This document shows, in pieces, positions 16,560-26,149 of a DNA stretch of 49,205 bases. Each line of letters starts with the position of its first letter. Positions within the stretch are counted from its first letter, which is position 1. This DNA comes from DASQHY01 sp035602605 (GTDB lineage: Bacteria > Acidobacteriota > Terriglobia > Acidiferrales > UBA7541). The stretch spans positions 1 through 49,205 of the forward strand of contig DATNLZ010000141.1 in NCBI GenBank assembly GCA_035602605.1, written 5' to 3'. The notes beneath the pieces are model-generated. The model was not told the origin of the DNA, ran no database searches, and worked only from the letters and a program-made list of their open reading frames with translations. A program made the translations under genes and the position numbers.

Positions 16560-19500
16560 TCAGAACAAATCGAACGAATAAACGCGTCCACTCGAATCGC
16601 CCACGTAAAATTTCAGATTCACACCATCGAACGTGGGCTCACCGATGATCGCGCCGGCGTTGACAAGCCGGTTGGCCATATTCGCGCCCGTCACCGGATT
16701 GATCTTGTAGAGGTGGCCATCCGATGAACCCACGTACAGGAACAGCGGTAGCGGAACCGGCGTAAACGTAGGGGCTGATGGCGCGGCAATCGCGGGATTT
16801 GTCCATCCACCGGGTGAATTTGTGAATGTACCGCCGCAAGCTGCGCCGTGCGTAAAATGCACCTTGCGTACGTTGGTCGTGCTAGAAAAGTAGATATCGT
16901 CATCGGTCGCGCTTGTATTGATTGGAATCGGGAATCCCACAGGGATGATATTGCCGAGATTAAATGCGACGCGGCAATTTGCCAGGTCGGTACGAATTGC
17001 GTCAATCACGCTGCCGGTCGGGCTGTTATTTTCCAGGACGTAAAGCACGTTGCCATTGAAACTCATCGTCGGTGACTGATCGACATCACCCAAATTGAAA
17101 GACGCGAGGACAGTTCCGGTATTCGAATTGATTTCCCACAGGCTTGGCTGGGTCCCACCATTCGACCGGCTCGTCACCCAGATTGCGTTATTCGTGTAAT
17201 CAATCAGCGGTGTTGAGCTGATGAAATCGAGGTTGGGCGTGTTCGCAGTCCATACGATCGTACCGGTGTTACCGTTCAGCCCCACAATTTTGTTATTGGT
17301 GGCGCTCCCGACGTTGCGCGTTCCTACAATCACAAGGTCGAAGCCCAGCGTAAACCCCGCATTCGAGAATGATTTTACTTGTATCGCTGTACCGCCTTGC
17401 AAGCCGCTGCCCGCTCCGGTCGTGAGCACAGCCGAAGGCCAGCCTGGAAGCGCGACGCCCGTATCGGTCCGGAAAGCATAGACCCGCCCGTCTCCTCCTG
17501 AGGCGTACGCGATATCGCATACGTTTGCGCATGTCGAATTCGAGGTATCGAGCGAAGAAATTACCGAAGGGCGTGTTTGAATTGCACCACCGGCAATTCC
17601 GGTGACGCCGCCTGGCTGATAGTTGCGGCCGCCATTGAGTGGCGACATCGAATGCACCTTACTGTCGTTCCCTCCGGTGACGATGACAACGCCGGGATCA
17701 ATCGCCGGTGCCGCCAGCGTGGTCGCAGCAGTCTTGTAACTCCAGTTCTTGTTCGCCCCTCCACCGGTGATGGTTGCCGAGCTTTGGACCACTCCGAAGG
17801 CGTAATGCGGCGGCACACTGGAAGCCGCTCCGGTAATGGTGTTAGCGTCGTGCGTATAGCCTTTATAAGTGTATTGGGTCCCAGGCCATACGATGCTATC
17901 GGCGCCATTTTCATCCACAACACTGACCGTGGCAAAACTTGCCGTGTTGGCCGCGATCGATTCACCTAAGACTGGCTGCGCTCCAACAACGTAGTTGGTT
18001 CCGTCATTAGGAGAAAATGTCGGCGCAACCGAGCCTGGTCTTTTTGCAAACAGCACACCGTCGTAATTCGCGGCGCTCGAGCCAGCTGGGAATGTCCAAT
18101 TGAGCCTGACCTCAGAGATGCCCGGCGCGGCAGGATTGAGAGTAGCGTCCCGCAGATAATGCACATCGAGCGTTGGACGGTTCGCGGCTACATCGCTGCG
18201 TGAGCCATAGCGTGGCCCCTGCAACGATTCGGGTCCGAGGGCTATCGTCGGTTCCGGCTCGGTGTAACGCCGCGCGAGAAAGTTATCGTAATCATAATCG
18301 GTTTGATTCCCGACCCAGGAAATAAGCCCGACCGAGCCCGAGACGTTGTTCAGTACGCCGGTCGTGAAGCTTTGCTGCAGTATTCCATTGACTAAGTTTC
18401 GGAGCGTCGAGGGGTTCCCAAAAAACGCTCCGGCCAGCGTGTAATAGGTGTTATCCGCCCACGCGAACGGAATTTGCTGATCGTTTTGAAAAACGCCGTT
18501 CAGATAAGTAGCCAGTTGCGTTTGCACCTGGTTCAGGTCCTGCAAGCACGAGCGATACGCGGTGATGTCCGCGGCACTGGTCCCGCCGTAGCGGCCTCCT
18601 ACGCATGCAAGGCTTTCGGCCGGCGGCGCGCTGGTCATGCGCACGTCGGCTTGCACAAAGACGTCCTGCTCATTGGTGACCGAGCTTACCTTGATCAGTT
18701 GCCGCTGTATTGCGCCGCCTGCAGCGGTCCGCCGCAGGAAGTGGTTTGTGCCTTCGAGTTGCACGACCCACGGCCCGCCGGCTTGAATCGTCCAGCCAGC
18801 CGGTGGCTGTGCAACGGTATCGGCCTCAAAATCATCCCAGAACAAGTAAACGTTGTTCAGATTTGCCGGCCCGGCATTCGCCGAGGGATTGCCATAATAA
18901 ACGTAATAACTCGAATCCGATGATGACGCAGCAATATCGCCGCGAATCTTGAACCAGACCGTGGTGCTGGCCGTATTGCAGTTAAGAATTTGCCTGTCCA
19001 GTTCGGACCACGCGCCGCTCGAAAAACGCGCGATGCGAAGATCATTGCAATTGGCACGCATTTTCCCGGCAGCGATTAACGCCGAGGTATCGAAGGCCGT
19101 GAGCTGCGCGCTATAACCATTGTAGCCGTTGAATGGCGCATTGGCGCCCACAGTCACGGTGACTTGCCGATTGAATTGCCAACCTGCGGCAAACCACTGA
19201 TCGGGCGATCCGCTCTCAGTTTGATCTTTGACCAGCAACCCGCGATTCGCAATCGTGCCGTTTAACCATCCCTGGGGAATATTCTGTGAAGTCGAATCGC
19301 TCAGTACGTTCCACTGGATCTTGGCTCCCAAGGTCGTCCCGGAAGGTTTCGTATCCGTCGGGGTCAGATCGAAGTCGCCCCCGGGCAGCGTCCAAGCGGT
19401 TGCCCCGTTGTGCGTGTTCCACGTCACTCCATTTTCGGTCCAATCGGTCGCGCCGGTTATTCGGTGGACCGCCTCGCTCCGACTCACGAAAGGCGCCGTG

Positions 19501-19787
19501 GTTAGTGTCAGATTCAGCCTCGAAGTCTTGACGGCCGCCGCCGGGTTAATCGCGCCGAGGTTGAAACGCAGCACGGCCCGATTGTTGGCGCCAATAGCTG
19601 TGCGTGTAGAGAGGTCGCTGGTCCCGCCGAAGTTTGTTGCTGGTGCACTTTGATCGATTGTCGCATCCGCGGTGGACGTAACTGTGGTCACCTCGTCCGC
19701 CCGTGCAAGCGGCATGGGTATAGCCACAAGCCACGCCAGCACCCATCGCAGCAGCTGATTAAGATTTGGGCGAACGCGCACGACCAT
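16560..19787 (-). CDS. Large secreted mosaic: DNRLRE / DUF2341 / PQQ-like propeller
   Basis: The 1075-residue protein has a signal peptide ending near Ala30 (LARA). A DNRLRE-type jelly-roll covers about 33-195, with DATIDQSAPATNFGG at its start. A DUF2341 domain follows (about 204-305, with YYVYYGNPSA), then a LamG-like stretch (about 315-515). YGSRSDVAANRPTLDVHYL at about 527-545 resembles the closing strand of DNRLRE, so the middle domains look nested inside it. A linker with an Ig/FnIII feel follows (about 550-700), then a PQQ-like propeller to the end (GVVIVTGGNDSKVHS). There is no PEP-CTERM or other sorting tail. It is probably an extracellular adhesive or matrix protein. ATG follows AAGGGAG, and the gene overlaps the upstream one by 29 bases. 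Confidence 0.75.
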   Translation of the reverse strand: MVVRVRPNLNQLLRWVLAWLVAIPMPLARADEVTTVTSTADATIDQSAPATNFGGTSDLSTRTAIGANNRAVLRFNLGAINPAAAVKTSRLNLTLTTAPFVSRSEAVHRITGATDWTENGVTWNTHNGATAWTLPGGDFDLTPTDTKPSGTTLGAKIQWNVLSDSTSQNIPQGWLNGTIANRGLLVKDQTESGSPDQWFAAGWQFNRQVTVTVGANAPFNGYNGYSAQLTAFDTSALIAAGKMRANCNDLRIARFSSGAWSELDRQILNCNTASTTVWFKIRGDIAASSSDSSYYVYYGNPSANAGPANLNNVYLFWDDFEADTVAQPPAGWTIQAGGPWVVQLEGTNHFLRRTAAGGAIQRQLIKVSSVTNEQDVFVQADVRMTSAPPAESLACVGGRYGGTSAADITAYRSCLQDLNQVQTQLATYLNGVFQNDQQIPFAWADNTYYTLAGAFFGNPSTLRNLVNGILQQSFTTGVLNNVSGSVGLISWVGNQTDYDYDNFLARRYTEPEPTIALGPESLQGPRYGSRSDVAANRPTLDVHYLRDATLNPAAPGISEVRLNWTFPAGSSAANYDGVLFAKRPGSVAPTFSPNDGTNYVVGAQPVLGESIAANTASFATVSVVDENGADSIVWPGTQYTYKGYTHDANTITGAASSVPPHYAFGVVQSSATITGGGANKNWSYKTAATTLAAPAIDPGVVIVTGGNDSKVHSMSPLNGGRNYQPGGVTGIAGGAIQTRPSVISSLDTSNSTCANVCDIAYASGGDGRVYAFRTDTGVALPGWPSAVLTTGAGSGLQGGTAIQVKSFSNAGFTLGFDLVIVGTRNVGSATNNKIVGLNGNTGTIVWTANTPNLDFISSTPLIDYTNNAIWVTSRSNGGTQPSLWEINSNTGTVLASFNLGDVDQSPTMSFNGNVLYVLENNSPTGSVIDAIRTDLANCRVAFNLGNIIPVGFPIPINTSATDDDIYFSSTTNVRKVHFTHGAACGGTFTNSPGGWTNPAIAAPSAPTFTPVPLPLFLYVGSSDGHLYKINPVTGANMANRLVNAGAIIGEPTFDGVNLKFYVGDSSGRVYSFDLF

Positions 19788-20493
19788 CTCCCTTCTCTCG
19801 CTCTTCCTTGTCCTCTGTATTCGGCGGGCCAGTGTTCGAGCGAAGATCGAGGGTCGTCGCTAAAATGAGCTGATCGTCCAACCAAACCCGCACCTGCCAG
19901 ACCCCTATGAGGGCTCGCTGGGGGATGTAAGTCCCCGCTATCGGCAGTACCGTGAGAAGCGCAGGCTCCGCCCGGCTAGTGGTTAGCAAGGATGGAATAC
20001 CCGCTTCATGCTGAGTATTCGCGTTAGCGATCAAGTGTCGGGCCTCGGCTTGCGGAGCAACTACCCCAGCGCGGGCGTTCCACTTTGGCCCAGGCGGCAA
20101 ATTGGCATGGTCAATTTGAAACAGCGTCTTCCTTCGCTCATAAATCTTGCCATCAGGGAGCACAAACTCCACCGTCTCTAGATGTTTGCCGCTCACCCCC
20201 GGCAGAGTTACAAAGACAAACAGATCACGTGTCTCGTCAATCGAGAAACTGTCAACATTAGACCGGCAGGACGGCACCGCAGTCTCGCAGAAGAAAATCT
20301 CCGGTTGTGGCTCTGGCAGGTTGCCGATAACTCGCGGAAGCTCTGGTTTTTCAATCAGATCCGATGACTGAACCTTGGCCACGGCTTTTTCATTGAGCTC
20401 CTGGGCCATCGCAAAATTACCGTGCCCGCCGAGCATCGTTGCGCTTCCCAGGGACAAACAAAACACGACAACGCGAAGCCTTCTCCTACTCAT
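19759..20493 (-). CDS. Secreted protein of unknown function, co-transcribed with the mosaic protein
   Basis: From the ATG at 20493, which has GGAGG seven bases upstream, this is a 244-residue protein. The signal peptide MSRRRLRVVVFCLSLGSATM is probably cleaved after FAMA. The mature part has a Cys pair in FFCETAVPSCRS and beta-rich segments. I do not recognise a family. An upstream in-frame TTG at 20529 is possible but lacks a ribosome binding site. Its end overlaps the mosaic gene by 29 bases, so the two are likely translated together and may work together outside the cytoplasm. Confidence 0.65.
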   Translation of the reverse strand: MSRRRLRVVVFCLSLGSATMLGGHGNFAMAQELNEKAVAKVQSSDLIEKPELPRVIGNLPEPQPEIFFCETAVPSCRSNVDSFSIDETRDLFVFVTLPGVSGKHLETVEFVLPDGKIYERRKTLFQIDHANLPPGPKWNARAGVVAPQAEARHLIANANTQHEAGIPSLLTTSRAEPALLTVLPIAGTYIPQRALIGVWQVRVWLDDQLILATTLDLRSNTGPPNTEDKEEREKGDGRARSPKS

Positions 20494-20772
20494 CGGCGCC
20501 TCCGAGATGTTCATCCCTAAGCCCAACAAGACGAACCGAGCGAATGACCCTGGTTTGTAGCGTAGTTAGTCCCGTCAAACATGTCTATGGAACTCGCGTA
20601 ACATGTGTCAAAAGAGCACACTAGTCTGGTTCCTTGCTCCTGTGGCACACCCAGGGTCAAAAACGTGCGGCGCGGCCAGATTCAGCAAGCACGGTTTGGC
20701 TTTGCGCGGCGCTCGGTTATAGGTGAAAATGTTCGATTCAAGGCTTATGTCCATTCCATTTAGAGGTGAGCG

Positions 20773-22125
20773 TTGCAAATTTCAGTGATCGGTTGCGGTT
20801 ACGTGGGATTGGTTACGGGCGCTTGTCTGGCCGAAGCCGGTCATCAAGTCGTTTGCAATGACATTGACGCTGCGCGTATCTCCGCTTTGCAGGCTGGCCG
20901 CGTGCCTATTTACGAGCCGCATCTTGACGCGGTGCTCGAATCGGCGCGAAGTGCGGGCCAATTGACCTTCACCAGCAATCCCGGCGAAGCCATTCGTGCA
21001 GGAGAAGCTATTTTTATCTGTGTTGGCACCCCGCCCAAAGAAAGTGGCGAAGCGGATCTCTCCGCGATTGACAACGTGGCGCGCCTGATCGCCGTTGAAT
21101 CGCGGTCGCCCAAGCTCGTCGTCGAAAAGAGCACTGTCCCCGCGCACACCGGCCTGCAACTCAAGCGCGCGCTCGCCGCTTACCACCGCAATGGTGACGT
21201 TGCGTTTCGTGTAGCCTCCAACCCGGAATTTCTTCGCGAAGGCACCGCGGTCGAAGATTTTTTTCATCCGGACCGGATCGTCGTGGGTGTGGACGATCCC
21301 ACGGCCACCGAGCAGCTCCGCGAAATCTATCGCCCCATTCTCGAACGCAAATTCCATTGTCCAATCCATGTGCCCGCGTGCCCCCCCGGTGAGCCCGCGC
21401 AATTTTTGGTCACCACAATCAATAGCGCCGAGTTGATCAAGCACGCTTCCAATTCCTTTCTTGCAGTGAAAATCTCCTACGCCAACATGCTCGCCGATCT
21501 TTGCGAACGCTTGGGCGGCAATATCGATGAAGTCACTCGGGCCATGGGCATGGACCCCCGAATAGGTCCGCAGTTTCTCAAAGCCGGCCTCGGTTTTGGT
21601 GGCTTTTGCCTACCAAAGGACATTCAGGCGTTTATGCATCTCGCAGATACTGCCGGCGTTGATTTCGCTATGCTGAAAGAAGCCGAGCGCGTTAACAAGC
21701 AGAGGGTAGACCGTTTCTTGGAGAAAACTCGTAAGGCCCTGTGGGTGTTGAAGGATAAAAAAATTGCCTTGTTCGGCCTGGCATTCAAGGCCAACACTGA
21801 CGACATTCGCTTTTCGCCGGCCGTGGAAGTCTTGCGCCGGTTGCTTGCCGAGGGCGCTCAAGTTTGCGCCAGCGACCCTCAGGCGATTGAACGCGCGCGC
21901 CCTTTATTCCCGGGTGCAAATTTCCAGCTTGATCCCTACGAGGCTGTTTGCGATGCTGATGCACTTTTGCTAGTTACCGAATGGCCGGAGTTTCGAGAGC
22001 TTGATTGGGAGCGCGTCGCCCACTTGATGGCGCGCCCGCTCGTGCTCGATGCTCGTAATCTCCTCGATCCCGGTACCATGAAGCAATTCGGTTTCGAGTA
22101 TCACTCCTTCGGTCGCCCGGAGTAA
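20773..22125 (+). CDS. ugd: UDP-glucose 6-dehydrogenase
   Basis: The 450-residue protein has the Rossmann start ISVIGCGYVGLVTGACLAE. The catalytic region GFGGFCLPKDIQAF carries the thiol nucleophile at about Cys279, and LFGLAFKANTDDIRFSP marks the C-terminal UDP-binding domain. It oxidises UDP-glucose to UDP-glucuronate with two NAD+. The TTG start is supported by GAGGTG five bases upstream. It is convergent with a UDP-glucuronate decarboxylase gene only about 30 bases away, so the product is probably passed on to UDP-xylose. A UDP-N-acetylmannosamine dehydrogenase is less likely because the motifs match UDP-glucose enzymes better. Confidence 0.92.
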   Translation: MQISVIGCGYVGLVTGACLAEAGHQVVCNDIDAARISALQAGRVPIYEPHLDAVLESARSAGQLTFTSNPGEAIRAGEAIFICVGTPPKESGEADLSAIDNVARLIAVESRSPKLVVEKSTVPAHTGLQLKRALAAYHRNGDVAFRVASNPEFLREGTAVEDFFHPDRIVVGVDDPTATEQLREIYRPILERKFHCPIHVPACPPGEPAQFLVTTINSAELIKHASNSFLAVKISYANMLADLCERLGGNIDEVTRAMGMDPRIGPQFLKAGLGFGGFCLPKDIQAFMHLADTAGVDFAMLKEAERVNKQRVDRFLEKTRKALWVLKDKKIALFGLAFKANTDDIRFSPAVEVLRRLLAEGAQVCASDPQAIERARPLFPGANFQLDPYEAVCDADALLLVTEWPEFRELDWERVAHLMARPLVLDARNLLDPGTMKQFGFEYHSFGRPE

Positions 22126-22154
22126 GGGATCATCGAGAATCATTGTTGCTCTAA

Positions 22155-23102
22155 TTACGTTGCGTTTGCTGCGCCTGCCTGCTGGCGAAAATAATCGAGG
22201 GTTAGCCGCAGGCCTTCTTCGAGGTTTATTTTTGGCTCCCAATGAAGAAGCCGCCGCGCCTTGGCAATGTCGGGGCATCGCTGTTTCGGATCGTCCTGGG
22301 GTAACGGTTTAAAAACGATCCCAGGAGCATCGGGAAAGTGCGCGCGAATTCGCTTGGCGAATTCCAAAATGGTGATTTCCTCTGGATTGCCGATGTTGGT
22401 TGGCAAGTGTTCATCGGCATGCATCAATTTGTAAATTCCATCGATCAAATCCGAAACATAGCAGAAGCTTCTGGTCTGTTTACCGTCTCCATAAACGGTT
22501 AGCGGCTGGCCGGTCATCACCTGGTGCACAAAGTTCGGCAACGCGCGGCCGTCGTTCAACCGCATGCGCGGGCCATACGTATTGAAGATGCGCACGATCC
22601 GCGTGTCCACCCCATGCGCGCGGTGGTACGCCATGGTCATGGCCTCGCCGAAGCGCTTGGCCTCGTCATACACGCCCCGTGGACCAATCGGATTCACGTG
22701 CCCCCAATATTCCTCCGATTGGGGGCTTACCTCGGGGTCCCCATAACATTCTGACGTCGACGCAATCAGAAATTTCGCCTTCTTGGCGAGCGCCAGTCCG
22801 AGCGCATTGTGCGTGCCGAGTGAACCTACCTTCAGCGTCTGAATGGGCAGCTTCAAGTAATCCACCGGGCTTGCCGGCGAGGCGAAGTGCAGCACGTAAT
22901 CCACCGGACCCGGTATGTCGATGTATTGCGTTACGTCCACGCGGATCATCCGGAAAGCACGGTGTTGCTTCAAATGCGCCAGGTTGGGCTCAACTCCGGT
23001 AACAAGATTGTCTATCCCGAGCACTTCCCAGCCCTCGGCAAGTAACCGGTCGCACAAATGCGAACCCAGAAATCCCGCTGCACCAGTCAATACTACGCGC
23101 AT
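22155..23102 (-). CDS. uxs: UDP-glucuronate decarboxylase (UDP-xylose synthase)
   Basis: From the ATG at 23102, preceded by GGGGGA, the protein is 315 residues. It has the NAD loop LTGAAGFLGSHLCDRL, IASTSECYGDPEV with catalytic Ser/Glu near 116-118, and the YDEAK pair with Tyr145 and Lys149. TRIVRIFNTYGPRM is typical of UXS enzymes. It converts UDP-glucuronate to UDP-xylose plus CO2 through a 4-keto intermediate. A longer reading frame upstream to 23240 has no signs of coding. Together with the convergent ugd gene it makes a two-step UDP-xylose route that could feed the polysaccharide locus. Confidence 0.9.
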   Translation of the reverse strand: MRVVLTGAAGFLGSHLCDRLLAEGWEVLGIDNLVTGVEPNLAHLKQHRAFRMIRVDVTQYIDIPGPVDYVLHFASPASPVDYLKLPIQTLKVGSLGTHNALGLALAKKAKFLIASTSECYGDPEVSPQSEEYWGHVNPIGPRGVYDEAKRFGEAMTMAYHRAHGVDTRIVRIFNTYGPRMRLNDGRALPNFVHQVMTGQPLTVYGDGKQTRSFCYVSDLIDGIYKLMHADEHLPTNIGNPEEITILEFAKRIRAHFPDAPGIVFKPLPQDDPKQRCPDIAKARRLLHWEPKINLEEGLRLTLDYFRQQAGAANAT

Positions 23103-23224
23103 TGAATCCCCCAAAAACCGCGCACGATTGTATCTTCCCGAACGCCAATTGACCACAATCGAAGCACGGGATACGATGCGTTGCTCGCGAAATAGTTTAA
23201 ATTCGTGCGCATCGTTCGACGTGA

Positions 23225-23863
23225 ATGGCCACTCGACCACGATCGCGGTACTGGTTTGTTCTACTCCTATTGGTTGTCGTTGCCGCCAGCGGCATCTGGT
23301 GCGTACGCCGCGTAGGTCGTTGGCTCGTCGTCCAGGATACGCTCGAGCCCGCAGACGCTATTGCCGTCTTGAGCGGCCGGATGCCGGAACGAGCCGTGGG
23401 CGCGGCACAGCTTTACCGGGAGAGTTTGGCCCCTCGAGTCTGGCTCACGCGTCCTGTTGACCCCGGAGCGGAACTTGCCCAGATGGATATTCCTTTTGTC
23501 AGCGAGGTTTCTTACAGCGAACGCGTCTTGATGCATTTCGGCGTGCCTGCTAGCGCCATTCATATTCTCGAGCCAGCGATCGCCAACACTGCCGATGAAA
23601 TCGATGTAATCGCAAGCCAGGCCAAACGCGACTCGGCAAGCAAAGTTATCATCGTCACGACTAAAGCGCACACTCGCCGCGTACGTGCGATCTGGCACAA
23701 GAGAGTAGGCAGGTCACCACGTGCCATCGTGCGCTACGCCTCCGGGGATGATTTCGATCCTGAGCATTGGTGGCGGCGCACTCGAGATGCCCTCGACGTG
23801 CTTCGCGAAGCCTTCGGTTTGGCCAACACCTGGGCTGGCTTTCCCGTGAAGCCTGCAGCATGA
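23225..23863 (+). CDS. YdcF/SanA-like DUF218 membrane protein
   Basis: The 212-residue protein has one N-terminal membrane segment at about 9-27 and then a DUF218 fold, starting with DAIAVLSGRMPERAVGAAQLYRE and continuing with VIIVTTKAHTRRVRAIWHK. DUF218 proteins such as YdcF, SanA and ElyC sit at the inner membrane with the domain outside and have been linked to envelope or lipid-carrier metabolism. The substrate is unknown. The gene is divergent from uxs with about 120 bases between them. Confidence 0.75.
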   Translation: MATRPRSRYWFVLLLLVVVAASGIWCVRRVGRWLVVQDTLEPADAIAVLSGRMPERAVGAAQLYRESLAPRVWLTRPVDPGAELAQMDIPFVSEVSYSERVLMHFGVPASAIHILEPAIANTADEIDVIASQAKRDSASKVIIVTTKAHTRRVRAIWHKRVGRSPRAIVRYASGDDFDPEHWWRRTRDALDVLREAFGLANTWAGFPVKPAA

Positions 23864-23946
23864 TCCGCTCCTAAACGCTGGGTTCGGTCGCCTTTCTCTA
23901 GCGTTTGCTATTTGTCTCGGGATTTTGCGTATGCTCTAATCGCACC

Positions 23947-24852
23947 ATGCTCAACCGCGAACGTGTTTCCAGTATCCGGCCGGGCGCCATTCTGTGTCTC
24001 CTGTTTGCCGTAGTTTTTCCCGCTGAGGCTCAAGAGCGCTTGCGAATTCTGCACCCGATCGCAGTCGAAGCCAAAGAAGTGACCGGAGATGTCATCTGCT
24101 TCTCTTGCTCGGTGACCGTACGCGGTATGGTGCAAGGGGACATCGTCGCTTTCGGCGGCGAAGTCACACTGGTCGGCACCGTGACTGGTGACGTCGTCGC
24201 TATCGGTGGTGGCATACACCTGGCCCCGACTGCCCATGTCCGGGGTGACGCCGTGGCGATCGGTGGCCACGTCGAAGCGAACTCGTCAGCGAGAATAGAA
24301 GGTGATAAGGCTTCGATTATTTGGTTCTTGTGGCCAGGTCAACTCCTACCACGCTGGCAAGGCGCTTTGGCCATCACCGGTTGTTACGCTTTGTTTATGC
24401 TCGTTTTCGGCGCCATCCTGCGCCGTAACCGTCTTGAAAATATCGGCGCCGCATTTTCACGCCAAGCGCTGTGGGCGTTCCTCACCGGCGCCGTCACCTC
24501 AGTCATGGCCATTGGATTATTGTTTCTTTCCAGCAAGTTTGGTTACCGGGGAAACTGGGCGACACTGATACTTCTTAGTGCCCTGGTGATCCTTTTTGCT
24601 ACCGGGCTGACTGCCATTGCATACTGGTTGGGAAAAACTTTTTGGCCCCGATCCACACCCTTAGCTTTGGCGACCGGTGGGTTGCTCTTGGTTGTTCTGC
24701 AACTAATTCCGCTCTTGGGAACCTGCATCGCCTCTTTATTATTTATTTTCGCTATCGGCTCTCCGGTATTGAGCGGTTTCGGCACTCGCGGGCGTGTGCC
24801 TATTGCCTCTCGCCCCCCGCACGATCCTGCTGCGCTATCCCCACAATCTTGA
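23947..24852 (+). CDS. Polytopic membrane protein with an exported bactofilin-like beta-helix
   Basis: From the ATG at 23947 the protein is 301 residues with a signal peptide (LCLLFAVVFPAEA). The next ~100 residues are short repeats of the type GDVVAIGGGIHL and GDIVAFGGEVTL, which suggest a small right- or left-handed beta-helix like bactofilins. Four to five membrane helices follow, and a Pro/Arg-rich tail ends the protein. The function is not known; similar proteins are often annotated as polymer-forming. A TTG at 23905 extends the frame but would bury the signal peptide. It is convergent with the next gene, with only five bases between stops. Confidence 0.6.
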   Translation: MLNRERVSSIRPGAILCLLFAVVFPAEAQERLRILHPIAVEAKEVTGDVICFSCSVTVRGMVQGDIVAFGGEVTLVGTVTGDVVAIGGGIHLAPTAHVRGDAVAIGGHVEANSSARIEGDKASIIWFLWPGQLLPRWQGALAITGCYALFMLVFGAILRRNRLENIGAAFSRQALWAFLTGAVTSVMAIGLLFLSSKFGYRGNWATLILLSALVILFATGLTAIAYWLGKTFWPRSTPLALATGGLLLVVLQLIPLLGTCIASLLFIFAIGSPVLSGFGTRGRVPIASRPPHDPAALSPQS

Positions 24853-24857
24853 TTCAC

Positions 24858-25367
24858 TTAACGCATGGGCGGTGCCGCAACGGCGCTGGTGTGGTCGTGG
24901 ATAATTCGCCATCCTTCTGGGAAGCGGCGCGCGACAAGCGTGAACACCCCGCCTGGAGCATCTTTGTCACGCTGCAAATGCCAATGTCCCAAAATGACCG
25001 CCGCGTCCGGGCCCAGCGGCGTAATTTCCAATTCCGAAAATGTCAGATGGCCCATCGCGGCGCGGTCCGGATAATTGCGCTTGTAGCGCTCGAGGAGCGC
25101 GTCCCATCCACGCTGCACCCCGCTCGATCCCGCAAACACTGTCTGCGGCGAGCGCCAGTAACCGTTCATAAACTCTGCAATGTCCCCGCGGTTCCAGGCC
25201 GCAGCTTGCGCCTGGAGCAACGCGCGCACGTCGCGCTCGAGCGATTGCTGCTCCGTCGGTGAAATGGTCCCCTGTTGCGCGACCGACCGCGGGGTCATCA
25301 TGATTCGCGCTGCAAAGGCCACCACTAGCACCATGAACAATGCAATCAGCACTCTGCGCATACCCAT
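24858..25367 (-). CDS. Exported SnoaL-like/DUF4440 (NTF2-fold) protein
   Basis: The 169-residue protein has an N-terminal hydrophobic signal or anchor (VLIALFMVLVVAFAARI). An NTF2-like fold follows, with AQAAAWNRGDIAEFMNGYW at about 54-72 and RRFPEGWRIIHDHTSA near the end. The family includes SgcJ/EcaC-like proteins and many of unknown ligand. The second Met (25361) is a better distance from the upstream GAACGAGG. No operon partners are apparent. Confidence 0.75.
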   Translation of the reverse strand: MGMRRVLIALFMVLVVAFAARIMMTPRSVAQQGTISPTEQQSLERDVRALLQAQAAAWNRGDIAEFMNGYWRSPQTVFAGSSGVQRGWDALLERYKRNYPDRAAMGHLTFSELEITPLGPDAAVILGHWHLQRDKDAPGGVFTLVARRFPEGWRIIHDHTSAVAAPPMR

Positions 25368-25490
25368 CCTCGTTCACTCGGTCAAAAGTACAGTTTCGCA
25401 ACTTCGTCCGGCAACCGCCTTTTCTCTCGGGCCCCTTGGCCCGCCCGCTGACAGACTAAATATCGCATTTTCACAATACTCGGAGGCATT

Positions 25491-25919
25491 ATGCTGATGG
25501 CACTGTTACTTACAGCGTTCGCCCAATTCGGCGTCTACTATTGGCGAGCCATCATGGTTGGCTTGGCCGCGGAACCTGTCTCCGCCGCCCTAGCCGCCGC
25601 CGGACTCCCCCCCTCTGCTGTAGACGGCAGCGTCTTCCCCACTCTAGTCGGCATGCATAAGCTGACACCCTGCCTATCTGAAGGAAGCGGCGGCCGTCGC
25701 GGAGGCTTATTGCCGGTGAGCGTTTATTTCCATTTCGTCCATTCGCTCGCGCGCACGGTTGGCCTCCGCTTCCCTCGCGTGGCTGCCTGGACCCAGCGCG
25801 AGATGACCCTCTGCGCGCGCTACGCCGCCGTCCTGGTCGCTCGCCGCCTAAAAAGCAACCCCTGGCATGCTCCGCCGCCATCCGCTCCTGCTAGCCCTGC
25901 TCCAGGCCATTGGTTGTAA
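25491..25919 (+). CDS. Conserved-looking hypothetical protein, 142 aa
   Basis: GGAGG lies four bases before ATG 25491 and ten bases before an in-frame ATG at 25497. The product has a mildly hydrophobic N-terminus, then helices including WTQREMTLCARYAAVLVARRL, and a Pro/Ala-rich tail. I do not recognise a named domain. The helical segment looks like a real protein, and the frame on the other strand is Arg/Gly-rich and looks spurious. Function unknown. Confidence 0.5.
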   Translation: MLMALLLTAFAQFGVYYWRAIMVGLAAEPVSAALAAAGLPPSAVDGSVFPTLVGMHKLTPCLSEGSGGRRGGLLPVSVYFHFVHSLARTVGLRFPRVAAWTQREMTLCARYAAVLVARRLKSNPWHAPPPSAPASPAPGHWL

Positions 25920-26149
25920 GCCATTCGGCGCATGATGCCCGAGGTAGGAACGGTAGTCGCTGCTGCGGGCGGAGACCCGTCTCAACGGTTACAGCTCGGG
26001 GCCATTTTCATCCCAAGGAATAACTCCGCTGGGCTCTTGCTGCAGCCCCAGGACCGAGAACGAGGATGCTCCCGGCGGCCACCGCGGGGAGTGGGTGAGT
26101 AGCGCATCAAACAGAAATTGCCGGCGCCTCGCAGCCAGACTACGGAGCC

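Noticed and set aside
20700..20723. Possible promoter TTGGCT/TATAGG before ugd
   Set aside because: Only four of six matches in each element; too weak to annotate.
25920..26149. Possible structured RNA in the gap before fabH
   Set aside because: Small hairpins such as GAGAC-CC-GTCTC exist, but no recognisable RNA family fold was found.
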